The translations under genes were made by a program, and so were the position numbers. DNA of 64,000 nt, from contig NZ_JAGGKH010000003.1 in the NCBI RefSeq assembly GCF_017873565.1, forward strand, positions 248,001-312,000, given 5' to 3'. Below are positions 11,562 to 20,248 of the stretch, one piece after another. The notes below the pieces were generated by a model. The model had not been told where the DNA came from. It did no database searches and was given only the letters and a program-made list of their open reading frames with translations. Origin of the DNA: Lederbergia galactosidilytica. GTDB taxonomy: Bacteria; Bacillota; Bacilli; Bacillales; Bacillaceae_C. Numbering within the stretch: position 1 is the first letter of the stretch; every line of letters begins with the position of its first letter.

Positions 11562-12860
11562 TTGAGAATGGTCGATATTTTGGCAAAGAAAAGGGATGGG
11601 AAAGTTTTATCTGATGAAGAAATTCGCTTTCTCGTTGAAGGCTATACGGCAGGAAGTATCCCTGACTACCAAATGTCTGCGTTTTTAATGACAGTATATT
11701 TTCAAGGTATGACAGCAAAGGAAACGGCTGCACTTACAATGGCAATGGTGGAGTCAGGTGATACCATTGATTTAAAGGATATTAATGGAGTGAAAGTGGA
11801 TAAGCATTCTACAGGGGGAGTAGGAGACACTACGACTTTGATCTTAGCTCCACTTGTAGCGGCACTTGGTATCCCGGTTGCGAAAATGTCTGGTAGAGGG
11901 TTAGGGCATACGGGAGGAACGATTGATAAATTGGAGTCAATTCCTGGGTTTCATGTGGAGATCTCTGAGCAAAAATTTGTTGAATTGGTGAATCAGAATA
12001 AAATCGCGGTGGTTGGTCAGTCAGGAAATTTAACACCAGCTGATAAGAAAATTTACAGTTTGCGTGATGTGACGGCAACGGTTAATTCGATTCCGTTAAT
12101 CGCTAGCTCAATCATGAGCAAAAAGATCGCAGCAGGTGCAGACGCAATTGTCTTGGATGTTAAGGTAGGGTCAGGCGCTTTTATGAAAAATATAGCAGAT
12201 GCCAAAGCACTAGCCGAGACGATGGTGGATATTGGGAACCAAGTGGGAAGGAAAACAAGTGCTATCATCTCAGATATGAATCAACCACTTGGTTTTGCCA
12301 TTGGCAATACGCTCGAAATGAAGGAAGCGATTGAAACATTGCAAGGAAAGGGACCGGAAGACTTACAAGAGTTGTGTCTTGTGCTAGCAAGTAAAATGGT
12401 GCTATTGGCAGGAGGGATGGAAACTGAGGCAAAAGCTCGTGAACGTTTAATAGAAGTCATCGAAAATGGCAAAGCATTGGAAGCTTTTAAACAATTTTTG
12501 AAAGCTCAAGGTGGAGACCCAACTGTGGTAGATGACTTTGATAAACTAGCTGAAGCTAAATATCAAATCAAGGTAAAAACAGTTGAACATGGTTTTGTTT
12601 CTGAAATTATTGCAGATGAAATCGGAATGGCAGCCATGATGTTAGGAGCGGGACGGGAAACAAAAGAATCGAAGATTGATCTAAGTGTAGGAGTTGTTTT
12701 ACATAAAAAAATCGGTGATCACATTGAAAAAGGAAATATCATCGCTACGATTCACAGCAATAAGGAAGATGTTAGTGAGGTTGTGAATAGAATCCAGAAT
12801 GCTTACCGCTTTTCTGGGGAAAAGCCAGAAGATGTACCACTTATTCATGGTTATTTTTAA
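11562..12860 (+). CDS. pdp: Pyrimidine-nucleoside phosphorylase
   Basis: Catalyses phosphorolysis of uridine, thymidine and deoxyuridine to base plus (deoxy)ribose-1-phosphate in nucleoside salvage. The protein has the glycosyltransferase-family-3 N-terminal helical domain ([16 protein letters not shown]). The signature region [13 protein letters not shown] near residue 80, [19 protein letters not shown] near 110 and the C-terminal PYNP domain follow. Upstream in-frame GTG (11553) and ATG (11556) sit inside or against the AGGAAAGGG ribosome binding site. The TTG at 11562 is therefore preferred; it gives the N-terminus MRMVDI, as I recall for B. subtilis Pdp, and about 432 residues. It stands alone here; deoC, cdd or nupC partners are not in the window. 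Confidence 0.93.
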   Translation: MRMVDILAKKRDGKVLSDEEIRFLVEGYTAGSIPDYQMSAFLMTVYFQGMTAKETAALTMAMVESGDTIDLKDINGVKVDKHSTGGVGDTTTLILAPLVAALGIPVAKMSGRGLGHTGGTIDKLESIPGFHVEISEQKFVELVNQNKIAVVGQSGNLTPADKKIYSLRDVTATVNSIPLIASSIMSKKIAAGADAIVLDVKVGSGAFMKNIADAKALAETMVDIGNQVGRKTSAIISDMNQPLGFAIGNTLEMKEAIETLQGKGPEDLQELCLVLASKMVLLAGGMETEAKARERLIEVIENGKALEAFKQFLKAQGGDPTVVDDFDKLAEAKYQIKVKTVEHGFVSEIIADEIGMAAMMLGAGRETKESKIDLSVGVVLHKKIGDHIEKGNIIATIHSNKEDVSEVVNRIQNAYRFSGEKPEDVPLIHGYF

Positions 12861-12893
12861 GAGGAGGGGTCTCGAGAGGCTCCTTCTTTTTCT
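12859..12893 (+). terminator. Probable terminator after pdp
   Basis: AAGAGGAG and CTCCTTCT arms enclose a small TCTCGAGA palindrome and are followed by a T-rich run. The pairing includes G-T pairs, so confidence is moderate. Confidence 0.5.
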
Positions 12894-13012
12894 GCGGCTA
12901 GCCCTAGTGTGTCATGGTCGAGCTCCAGGGTGATTGCTAAGTTAAAGTGGCAGGACCATGCCGACATGGCAATTTAAGTTTCGCATATATGAGCGATTCG
13001 AAGGATTGTTCC

Positions 13013-13040
13013 TTGATTTAAAAAAGAAACATGTTATGAT
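13013..13040 (+). promoter_or_regulatory. Sigma-A-type promoter of the nitroreductase gene
   Basis: TTGATT (13013-13018) and TATGAT (13035-13040) are spaced by 16 bases, a good match to a vegetative promoter. The Fur box lies just downstream of the -10 element, where a bound repressor would block transcription. Confidence 0.55.
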
Positions 13041-13058
13041 GAATGATGTTAGATTGAT

Positions 13059-13077
13059 GAAAATGATTATCATTATC
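13059..13077 (+). promoter_or_regulatory. Fur box upstream of the nitroreductase gene
   Basis: GAAAATGATTATCATTATC matches the classical 19-bp Fur consensus GATAATGATAATCATTATC at 17 of 19 positions by eye. It lies between the -10 element and the ribosome binding site GGAGG (13081-13085). This predicts iron-dependent repression of the gene that follows. Confidence 0.8.
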
Positions 13078-13091
13078 TTTGGAGGTTGAAA

Positions 13092-13646
13092 ATGTTAGCG
13101 GCTACATCGATTGCTCAAATTATTCGGGAACGAACATCCGTGAAGAACGGATATTTAGATAAGGAAGTTAGTCAAGATCTAGTCCTATCGTTGTTAAAAG
13201 ATGCCGTCTGGGCACCAAACCATAAACTACGTGAACCATGGCGCTTTATCTTTGTGTCTAGTGATAGAAGGGAGGCTTTTATTGAAGCGATTTTGCCTTG
13301 CCATGAGCGGAGTAAGCATGAATCGGTCCGCAATAAATTTAAAAATGTTCCTGCATTTTTGATTGTAGTAATCAATGATGATCCACGCCAGAAACAAGCG
13401 GAAGAAGATTTTGCTGCAACCAGCTGCATGGTCCAAAATTTACAATTATTAGCATGGGAACGAGATTTAGGCATGGTCTGGAAAACACCACAACATATCC
13501 GTGACCCTTTATTCCGTCAGGCTCTTCATGTCCAACCAGGCGAAAAAATTATCGGTGTGCTTAACATTGGTTACTTCGATAAAGAGATCATTGCACAAAA
13601 AGTACGGAAGCGGATTGATCCCGCAGAAAAAATGACAACATTTTAA
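13092..13646 (+). CDS. Nitroreductase-family flavoprotein, Fur-regulated (YfhC-like)
   Basis: A 184-residue nitroreductase-fold protein expected to bind FMN and use NAD(P)H. The family N-terminal pattern is visible: RTSVKNGYLD, then WAPNHKLREPWRFIFV, where nitroreductases contact FMN through Arg, Ser/Asn and Pro residues. A central acidic/aromatic segment and a C-terminal GVLNIGYFD strand follow. ATG 13092 is chosen because GGAGG lies six bases upstream; the in-frame TTG at 13086 abuts it. A strong Fur box precedes the gene. B. subtilis YfhC is, as I recall, a Fur-regulon nitroreductase, so a role in iron limitation (for example flavin-dependent reduction) is plausible, but the substrate is unknown. 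Confidence 0.85.
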   Translation: MLAATSIAQIIRERTSVKNGYLDKEVSQDLVLSLLKDAVWAPNHKLREPWRFIFVSSDRREAFIEAILPCHERSKHESVRNKFKNVPAFLIVVINDDPRQKQAEEDFAATSCMVQNLQLLAWERDLGMVWKTPQHIRDPLFRQALHVQPGEKIIGVLNIGYFDKEIIAQKVRKRIDPAEKMTTF

Positions 13647-13660
13647 GAATTTCTTCAAGG

Positions 13661-13687
13661 AAAGTCTCTAAGCAGAGACTTTTTTTA
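13661..13687 (+). terminator. Terminator after the nitroreductase gene
   Basis: AAAGTCTCT (13661-13669) pairs with AGAGACTTT (13674-13682) over a 4-base loop and runs into a T tract. Confidence 0.9.
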
Positions 13688-13945
13688 TTTTAGCATTTAC
13701 TAAAATAAGCAAAGACTTAAGCTCTCTTATTACTCCTATTACTAATAATAACCGAGTGGCATGCCGATTTGACACACCAAGGCTCGAAATAGCCTTTCAA
13801 TAGGTTGAACCCTTCCTCTCTAACTATCGCGATCCATCCCAATAGTACATAGAATCACGACCATGCTTAAATTTCTAAATTATAATGGACAATTAAAATC
13901 TCGTGGGGACATCCATTCTCATGTAAAACTTTTCTTGACGGATGA

Positions 13946-14248
13946 ACTTTTGGGGTCGATTACTCGATCTTCCTGATGGACCGTTTCTCTGAATTTAAGG
14001 AAATGGATGTTAAGGAAGGAATCTTCCTTGCTATGAAAAATATGGGCACCGTCATTATCAATGCCGCCGTGATTTTAGCGGGAACATTTGCAGCGATATT
14101 GCCATCAGGCATGTTATCCATGCTGCAAATTGCGACCGTCGTCTTAACGGGACTATTATTCTATGCGTTAATTATTTTGCCATTTTTCGTACCAATTATC
14201 ATTAACACACTTGGAAAAGCAAACTGGTGGCCGTTTATACAAAACTAG
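13946..14248 (+). pseudogene. C-terminal remnant of an MMPL/RND-type membrane transporter (YdfJ-like)
   Basis: Only the last ~100 residues of an MMPL-family exporter remain. The conserved GVDYSIFLMDRF helix start is in frame from about 13946, directly after a TGA. It is followed by AMKNMGTVIINAAVILAGTF, a second and third helix, and the family C-terminus GKANWWPF. The N-terminal ~600 residues and the duplicated porter domain are absent. A 273-base open frame from ATG 13976 exists, but it has no ribosome binding site and would encode a fragment. I read it as a deletion remnant; it keeps its own terminator. Confidence 0.8.
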
Positions 14249-14250
14249 TA

Positions 14251-14287
14251 AAGCCGGAAGCTGGGGAGACCTGTTTCCGGCTTTTTG
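14251..14287 (+). terminator. Terminator after the MMPL remnant
   Basis: AAGCCGGAA (14251-14259) pairs with TTCCGGCTT (14275-14283), followed by T residues. Confidence 0.85.
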
Positions 14288-14379
14288 CTATTATAATATA
14301 TTAGATTAGCTTAGTTAGTGGCAGCCTAAGGTCATTGTGCAACATTGAGAATTAAATTGCGCACTTCTAAGTTTTTGAT

Positions 14380-15142
14380 CGCGCGACATTCAGGAGGAAA
14401 TGCGCAACTTAGAGGAAGAATGCGCAACATTCCGGTGTAAATGCGCAACTTACGGGGAGAATGCGCGACATTCAGGAGGAAATGCGCAACTTAGAGGAGA
14501 ATGCGCGATATTCAGGAGGGAATGCGCAACTTAGAGGAAGAATGCGCAACATTCAGGAGGAAATGCGCAACTTAGAGGAAGAATGCGCAACATTCAGGAG
14601 GAAATGCGTAACTTACGGGGAGAATGCGCAACATTCAGGAGGAAATGCGCAACTTAGAGGAGAATGCGCGACATTCAGGAGGAAATGCGCAACTTACGGG
14701 GAGAATGCGCGACATTCCGGTGTAAATGCGCAACTTAGAGGGGAATGCGCGATATTCAGGAGGGAATGCGCAACTTAGAGGAAGAATGCGCAACATTCAG
14801 GAGGAAATGCGCAACTTAGAGGAGAATGCGCGACATTCCGGTGTAAATGCGCAACCTATGGGGAGAATGCGCAACATTCAGGAGGAAATGCGTAACTTAG
14901 AGGAAGAATGCGCAACATTCAGGAGGAAATGCGTAACTTAGAGGAGAATGCGCGACATTCCGGTGTAAATGCGCAACTTACGGGGAGAATGCGCAACATT
15001 CAGGAGGAAATGCGTAACTTAGAGGAGAATGCGCGACATTCCGGTGTAAATGCGCAACTTACGGGGAGAATGCGCAACATTCAGGAGGAAATGCGCAACT
15101 TACGGGGAGAATGCGCGACATTCAGGAGGGAATGCGCAACTT
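14380..15142. repeat. Minisatellite of alternating ~19-bp and ~21-bp units (about 37 units)
   Basis: Each unit starts ATGCGC (or ATGCGT) and two kinds alternate: A, ATGCGCAACTTAGAGGAGA (19-20 bp, variants with ACGGGGAGA); and B, ATGCGCGACATT followed by CAGGAGGAA (21 bp, variants with CCGGTGTAA). A plus B is a ~40-bp period repeated about 18 times. The period is not a multiple of three and 20/21-base variants are mixed in. The several open frames through it (for example 14461-14778, 14726-14941, 14908-15195) are therefore by-products of stop-free repeat sequence. Every B unit carries an AGGAGG directly before the next ATG. The B units are not unique spacers, so this is not CRISPR. Confidence 0.93.
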
Positions 15143-15226
15143 TATGCTCTAAGACGTTAAAATTCGTGAATAGCACTAGCGAACTCCCAATCTAATGAGG
15201 AAGATTTAAATAAGGAGAGGGTTTAT

Positions 15227-15763
15227 TTGCAATTAGGCCTTGTGCGTCATTTTAATGTAAATCATCAAAAGCCATCGAGGTGGCTAACGGCAGATCAATT
15301 TAGACAATGGGTAAAACATTATGATGAAGCCCCGATTGGACAAGCTGAAAACTTAGAGGGGAAGTTGGACTGGGAGCTTTGTTTTACAAGTGATTTGTCA
15401 CGGGCCGTTCAGACAGCAAAGAGTTTGTGTAACTGTGAAATGATCGAAACTCCATTGCTGCGTGAAATTCCTCTTACCGCTTTTAGTCAGAAAAAATGTA
15501 AGCTACCTTTAGCTCTATGGACCTTGTGCGGTCGTGTTGCATGGTTTTATTCACACTCTTCTCAAGAGGAAACAAGAAAAGACACCATAAGGAGAGCCGA
15601 AGAATTTATCGAGTTCATTAAATCTAGCTCAAAAAATAGGATCCTTATTGTTTCTCATGGCTTCTTTTTAATGGAGCTGTCAAGAGCCTTAGTAAAGGCG
15701 GGATTCACTGGTAAAAATAAATGGCATTATAAAAATGGAGAGCTACTTCTCTTTGAAAAATAG
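15227..15763 (+). CDS. Histidine phosphatase superfamily protein
   Basis: 178-residue phosphoglycerate-mutase-like phosphatase. The N-terminal catalytic motif is LVRHFN (RHF in place of the more usual RHG), with the phospho-accepting His at about residue 8. SDLSRAVQTAKSL (about 58-70) is the SxxxRaxqTA helix, and LIVSHGFFL (about 140) supplies the second catalytic His. The family removes phosphate from sugars, nucleotides or proteins; the substrate is not predictable. The start is TTG 15227 behind AAGGAGAGGG. The gene begins 85 bases after the tandem repeat, is monocistronic by spacing, and precedes the PadR operon by 68 bases. Confidence 0.85.
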   Translation: MQLGLVRHFNVNHQKPSRWLTADQFRQWVKHYDEAPIGQAENLEGKLDWELCFTSDLSRAVQTAKSLCNCEMIETPLLREIPLTAFSQKKCKLPLALWTLCGRVAWFYSHSSQEETRKDTIRRAEEFIEFIKSSSKNRILIVSHGFFLMELSRALVKAGFTGKNKWHYKNGELLLFEK

Positions 15764-15831
15764 CCCTTGACATTACGAGGAAGAATACATAAACTAAACT
15801 TACCTATTAATACGAGGTATGTGAGGATCAT

Positions 15832-16158
15832 ATGTTTAATCGAGAACTTTTAAAGGGAAGTACAGCTTTAATCTTGCTTCAGTTATTGAATGAGCGAGCA
15901 ATGTATGGGTATGAGCTTGTGAAAGAAATGGAAAAACGAAGTGAATACACATTGCAAGTAAAGGAAGGAACGCTTTATCCTGCCCTCCATAAGTTGGAAA
16001 AACAAGGTTATATTGAAGCCTTCTGGGAGAAACAAGAAAAGGGTCCAGCCCGGAAATATTATAAGCTAACAGAAGCTGGTGAAACATTGTTAAGCGAGAA
16101 AACTAGTGAATGGACACTCTTTTCTTCAATGATCAATCGGGTGTTGGGAAAATCATGA
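15832..16158 (+). CDS. PadR-family transcriptional regulator
   Basis: 108-residue winged-helix repressor of the short PadR type. The signature region runs [19 protein letters not shown] (about 15-33), then [19 protein letters not shown] (about 42-60, recognition helix) and the wing [15 protein letters not shown]. Such regulators repress a neighbouring membrane-protein or exporter operon and respond to small hydrophobic effectors or membrane stress. The gene overlaps the following HAAS gene by 4 bases (ATGA), so the two are translationally coupled and probably autoregulated. Confidence 0.92.
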   Translation: MFNRELLKGSTALILLQLLNERAMYGYELVKEMEKRSEYTLQVKEGTLYPALHKLEKQGYIEAFWEKQEKGPARKYYKLTEAGETLLSEKTSEWTLFSSMINRVLGKS

Positions 16159-16784
16159 TGACTTTTCACCAATATATTGAGCAGTTAGAAAAAGAATTAC
16201 AAGATCATCCAGAGCGAATAGAGATTATTACTGAAATCACAGACCATATAAAGGAAGCAATGGCTGAACAGGTTCTTCCTGAGAAGGAAGCAATAGCCAT
16301 CATTGTAAATAGGTTTGGTAGTCCGCAAGAATTAGCTGCCAGTTTTCGGCAAGCTTCATTGCCTTCTCCGTACCAAGTGAAAGGTCTTTTCATTTTATTT
16401 AACATGGGAATATTAATGGTTGGAATAGGTATTACACTGGGCCATCATTTGGGGAATATTCCATTCTTCCACTGGGCATGGCAAGCTCTTGCGCAAAATA
16501 GTTGGTGGGTCCTATTAGTCTATACGGTCTATTGGAGTTTGATCGGTTATCTTTTGGGAAAAGAATTTGGGAACCAAGGGAAAAAGTTATTGATTGAAAC
16601 GGTTCGGCTCAGCATCTTGCCTAATTTATGTGTCATGATGATTGTTTTATATGGCATAATGCCGATGGAATGGTTCCGTTCGTTTTTAACAGCCCCCTTT
16701 TTCGGCGCTTGTCTCATTGCGACCATTTTGTTTTATCCGATTAGTCAAGCAGGATTTTATTTTGGAAAGCAACAAGCCCTTTAA
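16155..16784 (+). CDS. HAAS/DUF1700-type membrane protein, partner of PadR
   Basis: 209 residues from the ATG that overlaps the padR stop. The cytoplasmic N-terminal ~75 residues form the helical HAAS-like domain ([22 protein letters not shown]...[12 protein letters not shown]). Four hydrophobic segments follow (about 80-100, 115-140, 160-180, 183-205). PadR-HAAS pairs are common in Firmicutes, where the HAAS protein is thought to sense or transmit a membrane state to PadR. There is no obvious enzyme active site. The longer in-frame start at 16110 lies inside padR and is rejected. Confidence 0.82.
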   Translation: MMTFHQYIEQLEKELQDHPERIEIITEITDHIKEAMAEQVLPEKEAIAIIVNRFGSPQELAASFRQASLPSPYQVKGLFILFNMGILMVGIGITLGHHLGNIPFFHWAWQALAQNSWWVLLVYTVYWSLIGYLLGKEFGNQGKKLLIETVRLSILPNLCVMMIVLYGIMPMEWFRSFLTAPFFGACLIATILFYPISQAGFYFGKQQAL

Positions 16785-16820
16785 GGGCATTATTTTTGTA
16801 TATATACATAGAATAACTAG

Positions 16821-17048
16821 GTGTTGAACACGTGGAAAAAATTTATTTTTTATATGGGTGGGCTTGTTCATTTCAATCGTAATAGCCCCATACAAGCGAT
16901 ATTTCCTCTAGGGATTTTGAAAGGCCCATTGCTTTTTGAAAAAATCGATGGGTATCATGCAGAAAACGGGGAGAAAATACGTATTTACCTGCAAAAAACA
17001 GGGGGATTTCATCGTCATTCAAGAGTATTTTACAATGATGAATTATGA
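16821..17048 (+). CDS. Hypothetical 75-residue ORF, doubtful
   Basis: Not recognised. The frame has no hydrophobic segment longer than ~12 residues and no convincing ribosome binding site before its TTG. It ends 33 bases before a better-supported small gene. It could be a chance frame or a remnant; codon use is not informative at this length. Confidence 0.2.
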   Translation: MLNTWKKFIFYMGGLVHFNRNSPIQAIFPLGILKGPLLFEKIDGYHAENGEKIRIYLQKTGGFHRHSRVFYNDEL

Positions 17049-17081
17049 ATGGAAAGTATATGAGGAGGAGAAATAAAGGTC

Positions 17082-17333
17082 ATGTTAAAAAATTTGGGCA
17101 TCAGTTTGTTGGGTGCGATCGGGATTGCAACACTCTGGTATTGGTTACTTGCACCCACTTTTTCTTCGGGCTTTCTTTTGGGAATAGGTTTATTTATAAT
17201 AGGCCTCGTCGTCTATATAATTGCTCAAAAAGGTTCTATTTTAAAACAGATTGCCTTAATCGCAAGCCTATCAGGCATCATCTTAGCTATTGTAACGATA
17301 GGGGCGATTATGGTGTTACTGACAAATATGTAG
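17082..17333 (+). CDS. Small three-helix membrane protein
   Basis: 83 residues, almost entirely hydrophobic. Three predicted membrane helices (about 5-22, 28-50, 57-80) are separated by short loops with a Lys-Gly-Ser-Ile-Leu-Lys stretch. The start at ATG 17082 is supported by GAGGAGGAG about 14 bases upstream. A longer overlapping frame (17045-17347) is rich in Cys, Asn and Arg and looks like an out-of-frame shadow. No family was recognised. Confidence 0.6.
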   Translation: MLKNLGISLLGAIGIATLWYWLLAPTFSSGFLLGIGLFIIGLVVYIIAQKGSILKQIALIASLSGIILAIVTIGAIMVLLTNM

Positions 17334-17578
17334 GCATATCAATCTAAAAATGAAGAGAAAATACTTCAAATTATGCTTCTCGGTTTATCGGTATTTGACT
17401 TATTTTTTCTTCAATCTCTTAAGTGTTCTTACATGGATAGGTTGTTGCTACTTTGACCTTTCTGCTTGTAGACCCCTCACAACATGACAAATTTGTAAGG
17501 TAACTGAAAGGAATTCCAATAGATCTGTGTCGAATTTCGTCCTATCATATAGTTGTAAATGAAAAGGAGGAATCTCGT

Positions 17579-18334
17579 ATGCACACACATTCCATCCAAC
17601 TAAAAGAAACACGTACAAGTAGATTATCAAGAAAGAGTTCACATAAATGGAAATGGGTCCTGATCCCTAGTTTATTTTTAATGGCAGCCTATTTATTTGT
17701 TGCGATTGCTGGAGGAATTTTGGTTGGCGATGAACAAATTGGACAACTGGACGCTTTGAAAAAAGAAGAAAGTTATGTGCCACTTACTCAATTGCCTGAT
17801 TATGTTCCACAAGCTTTTGTTAGTATAGAGGACCATCGTTTCAATCATCATATTGGGATAGATCCGATTTCTTTAAGTCGCTCACTCCTTGTCGATTTGA
17901 AAACACAATCCTTTGCTCAAGGCGGAAGCACCATCACGATGCAGTTAGTGAAGAATCAATTTTTGACGCAGGATAAATCCCTAGGAAGAAAGGCAAAGGA
18001 AATGTTGATGGCTCTGCAAATCGAACGCGACTATACGAAAGATGAAATTTTGGAAATGTACCTAAATACGATCTATTTTGGACATGGGACCTACGGATTA
18101 ACGGAAGCCGCACAGCTTTATTTCGATAAAAACTTGACTGCTGAGGATTCCCTTACATTAAAAGAAGCAGCGATCCTCGCCTCCCTACCAAAGGCACCTG
18201 AAGTCTATTCTCCATTGAAAAATCCTGATTTGAACCGTGATAGACAGGCTATTGTATTGGAGAAAATGGAGGAATTTGGTCATATTACTGAGGAAGAACA
18301 TAAGCTTGCTACAGGGTTATCTAAAATGGAATAA
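17579..18334 (+). CDS. Stand-alone peptidoglycan glycosyltransferase (GT51, monofunctional)
   Basis: 251-residue monofunctional transglycosylase that polymerises lipid II into glycan strands at the outer membrane face. It has one N-terminal signal anchor (about 28-50), then the GT51 domain with all its motifs: AFVSIEDHRFNHHIGID (catalytic Glu ~82), GGSTITMQLVKN, RKAKEMLMALQIE (with a second catalytic Glu), ILEMYLNTIYFGHGTYG and ALLASLPKAPEVYSP-like (here AAILASLPKAPEVYSP). No transpeptidase domain follows; the protein stops where class A PBPs have a linker. RBS AAGGAGG and start ATG 17579. It has its own terminator and no cell-wall neighbours. Confidence 0.92.
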   Translation: MHTHSIQLKETRTSRLSRKSSHKWKWVLIPSLFLMAAYLFVAIAGGILVGDEQIGQLDALKKEESYVPLTQLPDYVPQAFVSIEDHRFNHHIGIDPISLSRSLLVDLKTQSFAQGGSTITMQLVKNQFLTQDKSLGRKAKEMLMALQIERDYTKDEILEMYLNTIYFGHGTYGLTEAAQLYFDKNLTAEDSLTLKEAAILASLPKAPEVYSPLKNPDLNRDRQAIVLEKMEEFGHITEEEHKLATGLSKME

Positions 18335-18342
18335 CGTGTCGG

Positions 18343-18368
18343 CCGAGTAGATCTTACTCGGTTTTTTT
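18343..18368 (+). terminator. Terminator after the glycosyltransferase gene
   Basis: CCGAGTA (18343-18349) pairs with TACTCGG (18355-18361), then seven T. Confidence 0.9.
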
Positions 18369-18420
18369 GATTTCGTAAAAAGTAGGATCGAAATATGCTA
18401 AGATAAATTTAAAAAGCTAA

Positions 18421-18676
18421 GCGTGATACGGGAAGCTGCATCGAAATTGTTTATGACGGCTTTTGTGGCGGTTTTATCTTTTCTAGGTGGTGTGACAAAA
18501 CACTGGCACAGATCGGGCGATTCACTCCAAATGGAGCAGCAATGGAAGCATATAAAGGAGTCATGCAGGGGGGAATGAACGAAAACTACCGTGATCTGAT
18601 CGTACTCATCATCATTGCCTTTTTCCTTACTTTTAGTGCTTGGCTTGTGTTTCCGCGGAAGGGGGCAGCGGTATGA
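18421..18676 (+). pseudogene. Remnant of an ABC-2 type permease (first subunit)
   Basis: Only the C-terminal part of an ABC-exporter permease is recognisable, in two frames. First comes a helix reading LFMTAFVAVLSFLGG. After a shift, IGRFTPNGAAMEAYKGVMQGG is followed by the last helix LIVLIIIAFFLTFSAWLVF and a stop at 18676. The TPNG.AMEAY motif before the final helix is typical of ABC-2 permeases. The N-terminal two thirds are missing. Confidence 0.75.
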
Positions 18677-19841
18677 TCGGGATTATGGAGACTTCGCCTA
18701 TTTGCAAGAAAGCCCTGGGTGTTTGTGCTGGTGTCCTTGGTGTGTGTGATGTTTGCTTTCTTTATTGGAAAATCCAGCTATCATCAACTGACGGTTCCTG
18801 TTTACTCTGATCTACCTGAACAAGAACGTTCCACACTGATCAATGAACTCAATCAATCAGAATTATTTTCGTTTGAATATGAGAAGGAAAAGAATGTAAA
18901 AGCTGCCATCCGAAAAGGGGAGGCAGAAGCAGGCTTACAGTTAAAAGAAAAGGGTTTTACCTTGGTTACGGGTGCCTATTCAGAAAATGCTCCGTTGTTG
19001 CAACGCTATATTCAGGGGATCTATACAAAGAAATTACAAAAGGAACATGTTTTGGCCGCATCCCAATCGACTGGTGAAAGGGAAAAAGTAGAATCCATAT
19101 GGGAAGAGGCTTTGGAACAGCCGCTGATTAAGGTGGAAAAAGAAAACTTTCGCAATGCGGAGACATAGATAATGGATCATCCATTACAAAGTTTATTTGG
19201 ACTTTCTTTATTCTTTGTCATCTATACAATCGCCTTTAATGTTGTTCATATTTTAGAAGAAAAACAAGCGAGAATTTGGGAGAGGATGACCCTCTCATCT
19301 ATCAAAAGGTGGGAAATGTATGGGGGGAATCTCCTTTACAGCTTTGTGATGGGGTACCTGCAAGTCGTGTTCGTCTTCATGGCGTTTCGCTTTGGCGCAG
19401 TGGTTAACTTTCATGGGGGGTGCCAAAACCTTGCTAATCTTAATCCCGTATGTCTTGGCGATCGTGGCTTTATGTATGTTGTTGGCGGGAATGTCGCGAA
19501 GGTTAGACCAATTTCATGGGCTTGTATCGCTCCTTTCTGTTAGTTTGGCAATGCTGGGCGGTGCCTATCGGCCAATTGAAATTGTATCCTCCCCTACCAT
19601 CCTCATGCTTGGAAAAGTATCCCCACTTCTTTTTGGCATGGAAGCCTTAAAAGGAGTAACCCTATATGGATACGGATTTTTGGATGTATTGCATCCCGTC
19701 AGCATCCCGCTATTAATGGCTGTGATTATGATGGGGATTGGGATTATATTATGGAGAAAAGGCGTATCTAAGAATGGGAGAAAAATAGATAAGGAATCCA
19801 TTTTAAACCATTGGCGTTATCGCTATCAATATCAAAAATAG
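18674..19841 (+). pseudogene. Broken ABC-2 type permease (second subunit), several lesions
   Basis: About 389 codons, the length of a complete ABC-2 permease, but with at least three lesions. A one-base shift sits near 18690, after which the frame reads WRLRLFARKPWVFVLVSL. An in-frame TAG at 19166-19168 is followed in the same frame by MDHPLQSLFGLSLFF. A second shift near 19390-19410 leads to the frame WLTFMGGAKTLLILIPYVLA. All expected helices are present, including the N-terminal helix, the large extracellular loop (about 35-165) and the C-terminal six-helix block. It overlaps the stop of the preceding permease by ATGA, as in an intact operon. No ATP-binding gene remains. Three independent lesions make sequencing error unlikely. 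Confidence 0.85.
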
Positions 19842-20248
19842 TCAGAGACATCATCGTGTTAGACTAAAAAATTCTAATTCTATCCTTTTCAAATTATATG
19901 ACTTTATGGGATAATAACGATAGATTTAGTTTTCTAGGTAAATATTTATTGTTCAGATGGGGTCTGTCACTTAAGGATAAATAGGTCCTTTTGTAACAGA
20001 CTTTTCTTGTTTTGACCAATAAAGACGAGGACTCCCTATGAACGGGCTGCTATCGCGGAGCAAGCTTCATCTTGCGTTGAAAAATCTCCATAAGAGGAAA
20101 CGTGGCTCGTAAGCGTAATCAGTTGGGGAAAAGAGAAACACCGATGAAGAACGCTACGTTCGCCTATCTTCGTCTGCATGACCTGAATCCTCTAGCCTAA
20201 ACCACCCTTTGATGGGATTTCACAGTCAATAAGTCTGAAAGGGATGAT
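19842..20248. other. Gene-free stretch with an imperfect hairpin and repeat-like DNA
   Basis: GTCTGT (about 19961) and ACAGAC (about 19997) with further partial pairing form an imperfect hairpin followed by TTTTCTTGTTTT. This is a possible terminator of the decayed ABC operon. Bases ~20030-20200 are GC-richer than their surroundings and resemble, in part, the intergenic repeat sequences at 51.1, 59.9 and 63.2 kb (for example GCTACGTTCG). No coding capacity was recognised. Confidence 0.4.

Noticed and set aside
12899-13010. Possible hairpin or RNA element between pdp and the nitroreductase gene
   Set aside because: Only short, weak complementarities (ATGGTC/GGACCAT) were seen; not enough to support a feature.
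14380-15142. CRISPR-like array
   Set aside because: Both alternating units are themselves repeated; there are no unique spacers and no cas genes.
14461-15195. Three open frames (about 71-105 codons) across the tandem repeat
   Set aside because: They use different frames of the same ~40-bp repeat, which simply lacks stop codons; length variants break any single frame and no independent start site exists.
17045-17347. 100-codon frame overlapping the small membrane protein at 17082
   Set aside because: Composition rich in Cys/Asn/Arg is typical of an out-of-frame shadow; the 17082 frame has the better ribosome binding site and a clear three-helix pattern.
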